This document shows positions 57,940-64,000 of a stretch of 64,000 nucleotides of DNA, piece after piece (positions within the stretch are counted from its first letter, which is position 1; every line of letters starts with the position of its first letter). The translations under genes and the position numbers were made by a program. This DNA is from Flavihumibacter petaseus NBRC 106054 (GTDB lineage Bacteria; Bacteroidota; Bacteroidia; Chitinophagales; Chitinophagaceae), in NCBI RefSeq assembly GCF_000974785.1, contig NZ_BBWV01000007.1, positions 24,874-88,873 of the forward strand, given 5' to 3'. The notes under the pieces are model-generated. The model saw only the letters and a program-made list of their open reading frames with translations, made no database searches and had not been told where the DNA came from.

Positions 57940-58305
57940 ATGAAAAAGCTTTATCTTTTGCTTGCCCTCATCGTGCTTTGCTCCGGCGCCGTTGCGCAAA
58001 CGGCAACCGAACTGATCGGCCGGTGGAAACTGATCAGCTGGAAAAACCCTGAAGGCCAACCTATGGATATCAAAGCCACACTGGGAACAGATAAAGTGTA
58101 TCAGATCTTCCGGGATGGATTTCAATTTGAAGGAGTCGTGGGAGATAAATCAGAAAAAGGCACCTGGGCATTATCTGCCGATAATAAAAAACTAACCGTA
58201 ACCACCACCAGCAGCAGCACCGAATTCAATGTTGATGGATTCGACCGGATCAAAAGAACCATTTCCTGCAGGCTGGGCACCCTGGAATACACCCGGGAGG
58301 AATAA
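57940..58305 (+). CDS. secreted lipocalin-like protein
   Basis: 121 aa: signal peptide MKKLYLLLALIVLCSGAVAQ, then LIGRWKLISWKNPEGQPMDI, KGTWALSADNKKLTVTT and SCRLGTLEYTREE, a lipocalin-like/DUF-type small barrel common in Bacteroidota (GxW at the start of the first strand). Ligand unknown. Start at 57940 is chosen for the signal peptide. A terminator follows at 58340. Confidence 0.7.
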   Translation: MKKLYLLLALIVLCSGAVAQTATELIGRWKLISWKNPEGQPMDIKATLGTDKVYQIFRDGFQFEGVVGDKSEKGTWALSADNKKLTVTTTSSSTEFNVDGFDRIKRTISCRLGTLEYTREE

Positions 58306-58339
58306 CGGTAAATTCATAGCGGGCAAGCGTTATACAACC

Positions 58340-58370
58340 AAGACCCCTGTACGCAGGGGTCTTTACTTTT
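58340..58370 (+). terminator. terminator after the lipocalin-like gene
   Basis: Perfect 10-bp stem AAGACCCCTG / CAGGGGTCTT (58340-58349 with 58354-58363), 4-nt loop, then TACTTTT. Confidence 0.82.
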
Positions 58371-58512
58371 CCCCCTACAGGCAATTATTACCCGAAGGCA
58401 TAACCGAATTTGATAAATCAACGCCCGATCCGTAATTTTCAATTACAGGCCCTCTTAGCAAGCAGCGTATCTCCCCTGAAAACGACAGTCTTTCTTTACC
58501 TAAAGCATCATC

Positions 58513-59838
58513 ATGAAACGTCTACTTGCGGCCGTCGCGTTCCTGTGGTCATCCATCTCCGGATTTTCACAATCCACCATTCTCATCAACAACGTGCAGG
58601 TATTCAATGGCAAAGACGAGAAGTTATTTCTCGGTAACGTCCTCATCAAAGGCGATTCCATCGTATCCATTACCGACAAACCAGTGCCCGTTGACAAAAG
58701 CGGCAGAACGACAATCATCGACGGAAAAGGCAAATACCTGATACCGGGTCTAATCGATGCGCACTGGCATGCTACCATGGCTGCCATTCCCATGTTAACC
58801 CTTTTGACTGCCGACATCGGCTATATCAACCTGGTCGCCGGCGAAGAAGCCAAAAAAACATTGTTGCGTGGCTTCACCACTATCCGTGACCTGGCGGGAC
58901 CAAGCTTCGGGCTGAAACGGGCTATTGACGAGGGACTGATACAGGGCCCACGCATCTATCCGAGCGGTGCCATGATTTCACAGTCCGGCGGCCACGGTGA
59001 TTTCCGGTTCCCCTATGAAGTGCCGGCTCCGGATAATGCACCGCTCAGCCACGGCGAAGTCATGGGTGGTGGTGTGATTGCCGATGATCCGGCCTCCGTT
59101 CGCAAACGCGCCCGCGAACAACTCATGCTGGGTGCCACACAACTCAAACTAGCAGCCGGTGGCGGCGTTTCGTCTGCCTATGATCCGATTGACGTAACGC
59201 AGTATACCGTGGAAGAATTCCATGCTGCAGTGGAAGCCGCCGAAAACTGGGGCACCTATGTTACCGTACATGCCTATACACCGCGCGCCATCCAGATGGC
59301 GATAAAGGGCGGTGTGAAATGTATCGACCACGGACAAATGATGGATGAGGAAACAGCGAAGCTCATTGCCGACAAAGGTGTCTGGCTTTGCCTGCAGGCT
59401 TTCCTGGACAATGAGTATTCCAATGAAAAGACAAGTCCCGCCATGAGGACGAAACAGCTGACGATGTACCAGGGTACAGACAATGCCTACCGGCTAGCCA
59501 AAAAATACAAGATCAAACTGGCATGGGGAACCGATATCCTGTTTAACCCGGCAGCGCCAAAAAACCAGGGTGCTATACTCACTACGTTGACCCAATGGTT
59601 TACACCTTATGAAATTTTGAAGATGGCCACTTCCACCAACGGGGAACTCATGGCATTGTGCGGGCCACGCAATCCATATCCCCGCAAGCTCGGGGTTTTA
59701 CAACCCGGAGCTTACGCAGATATGATACTGGTTGAAGGCAATCCCCTGCAGGATATCAAATTGGTGGCTGATCCCGAAAAAAACTTTTCGGTGATCATCA
59801 AGAATGGCGTGATCGTGAAAAACAGCCTTCAACCCTGA
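58513..59838 (+). CDS. secreted amidohydrolase family protein
   Basis: 441 aa metal-dependent hydrolase with a signal peptide (MKRLLAAVAFLWSSISGFSQ). Seen: TIM-barrel metal site DAHWH (83-86 region, H84 and H86), the Lys of TQLKLAAGGG, His in YVTVHAYTPRAI and CIDHGQMMDEE, and Asp in AWGTDILF. This is the pattern of imidazolonepropionase-like and prolidase-like amidohydrolases. Natural substrate unknown; dipeptides or cyclic amides are usual. The upstream 200 bp hold a terminator but no clear promoter. Confidence 0.88.
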   Translation: MKRLLAAVAFLWSSISGFSQSTILINNVQVFNGKDEKLFLGNVLIKGDSIVSITDKPVPVDKSGRTTIIDGKGKYLIPGLIDAHWHATMAAIPMLTLLTADIGYINLVAGEEAKKTLLRGFTTIRDLAGPSFGLKRAIDEGLIQGPRIYPSGAMISQSGGHGDFRFPYEVPAPDNAPLSHGEVMGGGVIADDPASVRKRAREQLMLGATQLKLAAGGGVSSAYDPIDVTQYTVEEFHAAVEAAENWGTYVTVHAYTPRAIQMAIKGGVKCIDHGQMMDEETAKLIADKGVWLCLQAFLDNEYSNEKTSPAMRTKQLTMYQGTDNAYRLAKKYKIKLAWGTDILFNPAAPKNQGAILTTLTQWFTPYEILKMATSTNGELMALCGPRNPYPRKLGVLQPGAYADMILVEGNPLQDIKLVADPEKNFSVIIKNGVIVKNSLQP

Positions 59839-59843
59839 GTATA

Positions 59844-60437
59844 TTAACCGCCGAATAATCCTTTCAGGGAATCCAGCAAGCCACCACCACCCGGCTGTGC
59901 ATTGCCAGCCGATGTACCACCGCCGGCAAAAGCTGCTTTCAAATCGTTGAGATCAACATCACCATCACCATCACGGTCCAGACCGCCGCCTGCACTGAAT
60001 TTGTTGAACATGCCCTGCACATCCATCCCCGCGGTATTGCCCCCGCTAAGCTGGTTAAAAATTCCCTGCAGACTGAATCCATTGTCTGCAGGATTGTTGG
60101 TTCGCGATACCAGGCTGCCCAGCACCGCCGGTAACAGCGAACTGACAATTCCACCAGCCTGCTGACTATTCAATCCCAGTTTGCCCGTTAACGTCTCCAG
60201 GAGATTGCCTGACATCTGCTGCACTGCCGGGCTACCCGAAGAAGCTTGTGACGGATTACTGAACAGGCTCATCACATCCTTTACATTTCCCTGCGACAGC
60301 ATTCCCTGCAAACTACTGATGATCGATGATCCCGTTGCCGCCATCACCGCTTCATTCTTTTCATTGGGAATATCGGGATTGTCGATCACCGATTGCGTAG
60401 CCTGCTCTTTAATGAGACTCATCAAATTTTCTAACAT
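59844..60437 (-). CDS. unknown protein with one EF-hand-type loop, DUF937-like
   Basis: 197 aa. The N-terminal part has Gln/Ser-rich helices (SSIISSLQGMLSQGNV) and the central part IVSSLLPAVLGSLVSRTNN is reminiscent of DUF937. Near residue 160 is DRDGDGDVDLNDLKAAF, a textbook EF-hand/dockerin-like calcium loop; the end is Gly-rich (GGGGLLDSLKGLFGG). No signal peptide. The start at 60437 (MLENLMSLIKEQATQ) is preferred to 60500, which would run into the neighbouring gene. It lies 25 bp after the crystallin-like gene, so both may be linked through calcium. Confidence 0.68.
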   Translation of the reverse strand: MLENLMSLIKEQATQSVIDNPDIPNEKNEAVMAATGSSIISSLQGMLSQGNVKDVMSLFSNPSQASSGSPAVQQMSGNLLETLTGKLGLNSQQAGGIVSSLLPAVLGSLVSRTNNPADNGFSLQGIFNQLSGGNTAGMDVQGMFNKFSAGGGLDRDGDGDVDLNDLKAAFAGGGTSAGNAQPGGGGLLDSLKGLFGG

Positions 60438-60462
60438 GATTATTGGTATTGGTGTGAAAATT

Positions 60463-61746
60463 TTATCGTTTGAAAACATACGCGGAGGCGACACGGTCAT
60501 TCCATCCGAAAGGACTCAGGTCTTCAACCCGCCCCGTAAATGTCCGGCTATTGCCCCGCAGGTCGGGCTGATCATAAACAGTAATTGCGTAGCCCGGCAA
60601 TACATAAATTGAACTTGCTGCCCGTTCGAAATTTGCGCCAACATAAGACACTGTTCCCATTCCGATGTTGACGAATGGTCCCCTGCCGAATTTATCGGCA
60701 TACATGGTAACGATATAATTGGCGCCACCGCTGCCGGGATTAGCCTGAAAGAAGACACGTACCGAACTGGCGCGGTACCGCCATTCCGGGTCGAGACAAA
60801 ATTCTGCACGGGTAAATGTTTTTGATGCCCCGGAAAAGCGATCGCCGTCAAAGATCTGCATCGCCATACCGAATGGGATTTCCAGCGAAGCCAGCGAATT
60901 GTTGCGGATGCCCAGTTGCGCTGTCGTATAATTTCCTGCTGCCAGGTAACTGATCTGACCACGGTAACCACATTCTTCCGCCAGGATCACATACGGACCT
61001 CCGCTACCCGGCCCGCCGGAACCACCCGCCGGTCCCCCGCCCGGCTTCCCGCCTGGCTTCCCGGATCCGCCAACACCTGTTTCACCGCTACCGGCACCAC
61101 CACCGTCCGGACCGCCCGAATCATTTCCGGTTATTGAAAAACTATGGATGCGATTATCCCACCTCGCCACGGCGAGATCAGCATAACTTTTTGTGAACGT
61201 CGCCTGCTGCCCGCTGCGGTCTTTTACGGTCACCACCCGTCCCGGCGGAATATAAATTGCCGACACCCGCAGGTAAAGACTGCCCAGTGTACCGCTGTTC
61301 TGGTTTCCGGGATCAAATGCGCGGGATTCCCCCTGGTAATCCGCCTGCTCGTACAGGATCACCCGGTTGCCCGTGGGCGGCAGCGATCCATTTCCATCTC
61401 CCGCCTTGCGCTGCACCACCAGTTTCACAATCCGGTTATCCCATCCCGAAACACCAAGGTCAGGAATATTGTAGGCAATACTGATCGATTTCCCCTTTTC
61501 ATCATAGGCAATTACCTGCTTGTCGGAAGGCACCCTGATCGACGACGCGTCGCGGTTTAACTGGCCCAATTGTGCGCCGCTGTACGTACCCGGCATAAAA
61601 GTGCGGGACGCGCCCCGATAACTGGAACCGCTGTACAGGATCACCGTGGAGCCCTGCGTACCACCCTGCTCGCTTCGGTTATAGCTGAACGTGAAAAGGA
61701 AAATGACCAGAAATGATATTCCCGCTGAAACGGTTGTAAGGCGCAT
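60463..61746 (-). CDS. exported protein with four beta/gamma-crystallin-like units
   Basis: 427 aa. An N-terminal hydrophobic segment (about 7-22) serves as signal or anchor. Two crystallin-like units precede and two follow a Gly-rich linker (about 210-245, GGPDGGGAGSG ...). Repeated pattern: VILYSGSSYRGASRTF, VILYEQADYQGESRAF, YVILAEECGYRGQISYL, and ITVYDQPDLRGNSRTF, with second strands like RDASSIRV and RAASSIYVLPG and closing WDNRI/WNDRV. Such folds often bind Ca2+ at N/D-x-S/T-S sites; the SSI motifs fit. Its role may be structural on the cell surface. It is 25 bp before the EF-hand gene on the same strand. Confidence 0.78.
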   Translation of the reverse strand: MRLTTVSAGISFLVIFLFTFSYNRSEQGGTQGSTVILYSGSSYRGASRTFMPGTYSGAQLGQLNRDASSIRVPSDKQVIAYDEKGKSISIAYNIPDLGVSGWDNRIVKLVVQRKAGDGNGSLPPTGNRVILYEQADYQGESRAFDPGNQNSGTLGSLYLRVSAIYIPPGRVVTVKDRSGQQATFTKSYADLAVARWDNRIHSFSITGNDSGGPDGGGAGSGETGVGGSGKPGGKPGGGPAGGSGGPGSGGPYVILAEECGYRGQISYLAAGNYTTAQLGIRNNSLASLEIPFGMAMQIFDGDRFSGASKTFTRAEFCLDPEWRYRASSVRVFFQANPGSGGANYIVTMYADKFGRGPFVNIGMGTVSYVGANFERAASSIYVLPGYAITVYDQPDLRGNSRTFTGRVEDLSPFGWNDRVASAYVFKR

Positions 61747-61830
61747 GAACGGTGTTTTGAATGTTTGGGGAATGCCACCGGCCTTAACAAGATCAAATTA
61801 AGGAATAGTTTGGTCGCTGCCAAAAACGGC

Positions 61831-61838
61831 TATTTTTG
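61831..61838 (+). promoter_or_regulatory. ung -7 box
   Basis: TATTTTTG, exact TAnnTTTG, 14 bp before the ATG at 61853. Confidence 0.5.
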
Positions 61839-61852
61839 AGAAAACTTACTAC

Positions 61853-62524
61853 ATGGATGTTGCCATCGAGCCGGGATGGAAAGCGGAACTGAAGGAGGAA
61901 TTCAACAAACCTTATTTTCAACAACTGGCCACGCACCTGAAAATGGAAAAGATGGCCGGCAAGACCATCTACCCGCCGGGTTCACAAATATTTAATGCTT
62001 TCAGCCAGACGCCCTTCCCTGACGTGAAGGTGGTGATACTCGGGCAGGACCCCTACCACAACCCCGGACAGGCACATGGATTATCTTTTTCAGTACCGGA
62101 CGGTGTTCCGCCACCACCTTCTCTTGTCAACATCTTCAAAGAAGTCGGATCAGATATCGGCCTGGTCATGCCACGCCGCGGTAACCTTACGGCCTGGGCA
62201 CAACGCGGTGTACTCCTCCTGAACGCAGCACTTACCGTTCGCGCCAATGAACCTGCCAGCCATTCCAAAATCGGGTGGATGGATTTTACAGATGCCGTCA
62301 TCCGGCATATCAGCGATCATCGCCAAAATGTGGTCTTCCTGTTATGGGGACGATTCGCGCAGGACAAACAGGGACTGATCGACGAAACAAGGCACATGGT
62401 CCTGAAAGCCGCACACCCATCGCCATTAAGTGCCTACAACGGCTTTTTCGGTTGCCGGCACTTCTCCCGCACCAATGAATACCTGGTTAAAAATGGTATT
62501 GACCCGATTGATTGGTCATTGTAA
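61853..62524 (+). CDS. ung: uracil-DNA glycosylase (family 1)
   Basis: 223-aa repair enzyme removing uracil from DNA. Seen: catalytic Asp66 in GQDPYHNPGQAHGLSFS (64-80), the PPPPSLVNIFKEV loop, LLLNAALTVRANEPASHSK, LLWGRFAQDK, and the minor-groove loop AAHPSPLSAYNGFFGCRHFS. Complete and normal length. The next gene begins 33 bp later in the same direction. Confidence 0.97.
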   Translation: MDVAIEPGWKAELKEEFNKPYFQQLATHLKMEKMAGKTIYPPGSQIFNAFSQTPFPDVKVVILGQDPYHNPGQAHGLSFSVPDGVPPPPSLVNIFKEVGSDIGLVMPRRGNLTAWAQRGVLLLNAALTVRANEPASHSKIGWMDFTDAVIRHISDHRQNVVFLLWGRFAQDKQGLIDETRHMVLKAAHPSPLSAYNGFFGCRHFSRTNEYLVKNGIDPIDWSL

Positions 62525-62557
62525 ATTATTTTCGTTCCCGAAGACTATTTTCGCCAC

Positions 62558-63295
62558 ATGAAGTTGATCAAAGACGTATTTGCAAGGATCTGGGCATTAT
62601 GGACACTGGTCATCTTTCTGATCACCATGATCATATTTATTATCCCGATCCTGCTTTTCTGCCTCACCGTTCCCGATCCCCTTGCAACGAACCGATTCAT
62701 CGCCATCGCACGCACCTGGATGGGCATCTTTCTCCCACTGATCGGTTGCCCGCTGCGCATCAACGGCCGCAATAACTTTCAACAGGGTCAGCAATATGTC
62801 GTCATCTGCAACCACAATGCCCTCATGGATGTTCCCGTTTCCTATCCCTCCATACCCGGGGGCAACAAAACCATCGCCAAGGCTGAAATGGCGAAGATCC
62901 CCGTCTTCGGTATCATCTATAAACTGGGCAGTGTTCTGGTGGACCGCAAAAACGAGCAAAGCCGGAAGGAAAGCTTTCAGAAAATGAAAAAGGTGCTGAA
63001 CTCCGGACTGCATATGTGCATTTATCCCGAAGGCACCCGCAACAAAACCAATGAACCCCTTAAGGGGTTTCACGATGGCGCGTTCAAATTATCAATCGAT
63101 ACCGGCAAGGCGATCATTCCCGGCGTCATCTTCAATACACGGATCGTAAATCCTGCCAACAAGTTTTTTTACCTGATGCCGCACCGCCTGCGCATCGACT
63201 TTCTCGCCCCCATCGCCCCGCTTCCCGGCGATACCGTCGAAAGCCTCAAGACCCGCTGCTGGCAAACCATGGAAGCCGCGATCCGCCGCGGCTAG
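62558..63295 (+). CDS. plsC: 1-acyl-sn-glycerol-3-phosphate acyltransferase
   Basis: 245-aa membrane acyltransferase of the PlsC family making phosphatidic acid. Seen: two N-terminal membrane helices (LWTLVIFLITMIIFIIPILL), catalytic HX4D in CNHNALMD (H86, D91), GSVLVDRKNEQSRKESF, and the substrate motif YPEGTRNKTNEPLKGF. Could also be an ornithine-lipid or other PlsC-type enzyme, common in Bacteroidota. It may be co-transcribed with ung. Confidence 0.9.
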   Translation: MKLIKDVFARIWALWTLVIFLITMIIFIIPILLFCLTVPDPLATNRFIAIARTWMGIFLPLIGCPLRINGRNNFQQGQQYVVICNHNALMDVPVSYPSIPGGNKTIAKAEMAKIPVFGIIYKLGSVLVDRKNEQSRKESFQKMKKVLNSGLHMCIYPEGTRNKTNEPLKGFHDGAFKLSIDTGKAIIPGVIFNTRIVNPANKFFYLMPHRLRIDFLAPIAPLPGDTVESLKTRCWQTMEAAIRRG

Positions 63296-63372
63296 TGTTT
63301 CACGCTTTGTTTTCTTCCAGGTGTTAAGCGTTTGTTTCAAGCAAATTGTTGTGGTCGCTGCGCTCCTTTTTG

Positions 63373-63410
63373 TTTCACGCAAAGCACGCGAAGGTGCAAA
63401 GACGCAAAGG
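63373..63410 (+). repeat. left inverted repeat flanking the GxxExxY gene
   Basis: The stretch TTTCACGCAAAGCACGCGAA continuing into GGTGCAAAGACGCAAAGG contains several CGCAAAG/GCAAAG units. Its part at 63390-63410 matches, in reverse complement, the sequence at 63980-64000 with 19 of 21 bases. Confidence 0.75.
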
Positions 63411-63571
63411 AGGACAGTTTGTGTATGACAGTCTTTTTGAGTTCAGGTGTTTGCGAAATCTTGTGGACAGGTGTTAGTAGTTGGGGATAAAGGTGGTCTG
63501 GGGGGTGTTTAACCCATTATGCGTTTTGAGGCAGGTAATGTGAAGAGCGAAGCAGAATTTGCGTTAAAAAT

Positions 63572-63958
63572 ATGCGGGAATATTCGGAAAACAGCCTTGC
63601 GGCCATTGTGGTTAATGCGAGTGTGGAACTTCACCGGAAGCTTGGACCAGGCATGTTTGAAAGCGTTTATGAAACACTTTTAGCGTATAAGCTGCACAAA
63701 TTGGGAATCCAGGTAGAACGTCAGAAATCAATACCGCTATACTATGAAGGGGTTGTTATGGAAACTGCCTTTCGTGCCGACCTGGTACTTGAAGACAAAC
63801 TGATCGTTGAAGTAAAGTCCGTAGCAGTATTGGAAGATATTCACTACAAGCAAATCATTTCCTATCTAAAAATCGCAGATTGTAAACTGGGCTTGTTAAT
63901 CAATTTCAATGTACCGCTCATTAAAAATGGCATACACCGGATCGTCAACAATCTTTGA
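63572..63958 (+). CDS. GxxExxY protein, PD-(D/E)XK nuclease-like
   Basis: 128 aa. The eponymous motif is G27-M-F-E30-S-V-Y33 (LGPGMFESVY). A PD-(D/E)XK-type site is visible as Asp70 (AFRADLVLE) and Glu80-x-Lys82 (IVEVKS), with YKQIISYLK after it. The family (PDDEXK_3) is widespread, often in several copies per genome, and is not well characterised; a nuclease activity is implied by the fold, not proved. The gene sits alone between inverted repeats (63373-63410 and 63980-64000) with about 160 bp of unannotated sequence before it. Confidence 0.85.
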   Translation: MREYSENSLAAIVVNASVELHRKLGPGMFESVYETLLAYKLHKLGIQVERQKSIPLYYEGVVMETAFRADLVLEDKLIVEVKSVAVLEDIHYKQIISYLKIADCKLGLLINFNVPLIKNGIHRIVNNL

Positions 63959-63979
63959 CAAGAAGTATCCATATATTCT

Positions 63980-64000
63980 TCTTTGCGCCTTTGCACCTTC
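63980..64000 (-). repeat. right inverted repeat flanking the GxxExxY gene (cut by window end)
   Basis: TCTTTGCGCCTTTGCACCTT plus C; its reverse complement matches 63390-63410 at 19 of 21 positions. It is cut by the window end and likely continues beyond it, since the left copy is longer. Confidence 0.75.

Overview
The window reads as chromosomal DNA of a Bacteroidota member, most likely of the Chitinophagaceae group. The grounds are a type IX secretion (T9SS) sorting domain on a giant subtilase, a TonB-dependent receptor, Bacteroidota-typical families (DUF1599, a BT_3928-like DoxX protein, DUF6089/PorG-like barrel, arginase-type HutG), and repeated matches to the Bacteroidota sigma-A -7 box TAnnTTTG just upstream of genes on both strands. 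Genes are densely packed: convergent neighbours often abut or overlap by a few bases. There is no rRNA, CRISPR array, prophage or intact insertion sequence; one tRNA (Arg, anticodon TCT) is present.

Layout. 1-12.8 kb: edge-truncated MATE exporter, DEAD-box helicase, NAD(P)H-hydrate repair enzyme, serine hydrolase, SerA, a periplasmic TPR protein, GyrA, two unrecognised envelope proteins and a secreted EreA/ChaN-like protein. 12.8-17 kb: a minus-strand run of Sir2, EVE protein, LutA-like protein, RibH, TPR membrane protein and PdhA, diverging from recF and a DUF721/DciA-like gene. 18.7-30 kb: peptide-ABC permease, DoxX protein, DUF1599, FolP, FKBP isomerase, DHH phosphoesterase, Ndk, TraB/GumN protein, UbiD, PorG-like barrel and arginine decarboxylase. 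30-38.6 kb: the translation block thrS-infC ... rpmI-rplT, split by a 5.2-kb secreted subtilase gene. 38.7-47.5 kb: two tandem paralogous secreted proteins, a TonB receptor, an ABC-F ATPase and a patatin/Omp85-type protein.

47.5-55 kb is a complete histidine-utilisation operon on the minus strand, marR-hutH-hutU-(Mur ligase)-hutI-hutG. Histidine is converted through urocanate, imidazolonepropionate and formiminoglutamate to glutamate. The MarR gene starts inside a 20-bp palindrome that overlaps its own -7 box, so autoregulation is likely. A MurC-like ligase sits in the middle of this operon with 12-13 bp spacing and has no evident place in the pathway; it is the best candidate here for an undescribed function.

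55-57 kb is the accessory part: tRNA-Arg, a small unknown gene, a SUKH (SMI1/KNR4) orphan immunity-like gene, and a 757-bp non-coding stretch with several repeat types, including an inverted array of 11-bp units. 57-64 kb holds small secreted proteins, an isoprenylcysteine-methyltransferase-like membrane protein, an amidohydrolase, an EF-hand protein next to a four-unit beta/gamma-crystallin-like protein, Ung, PlsC, and a GxxExxY (PD-(D/E)XK) gene enclosed by inverted repeats at the right edge.
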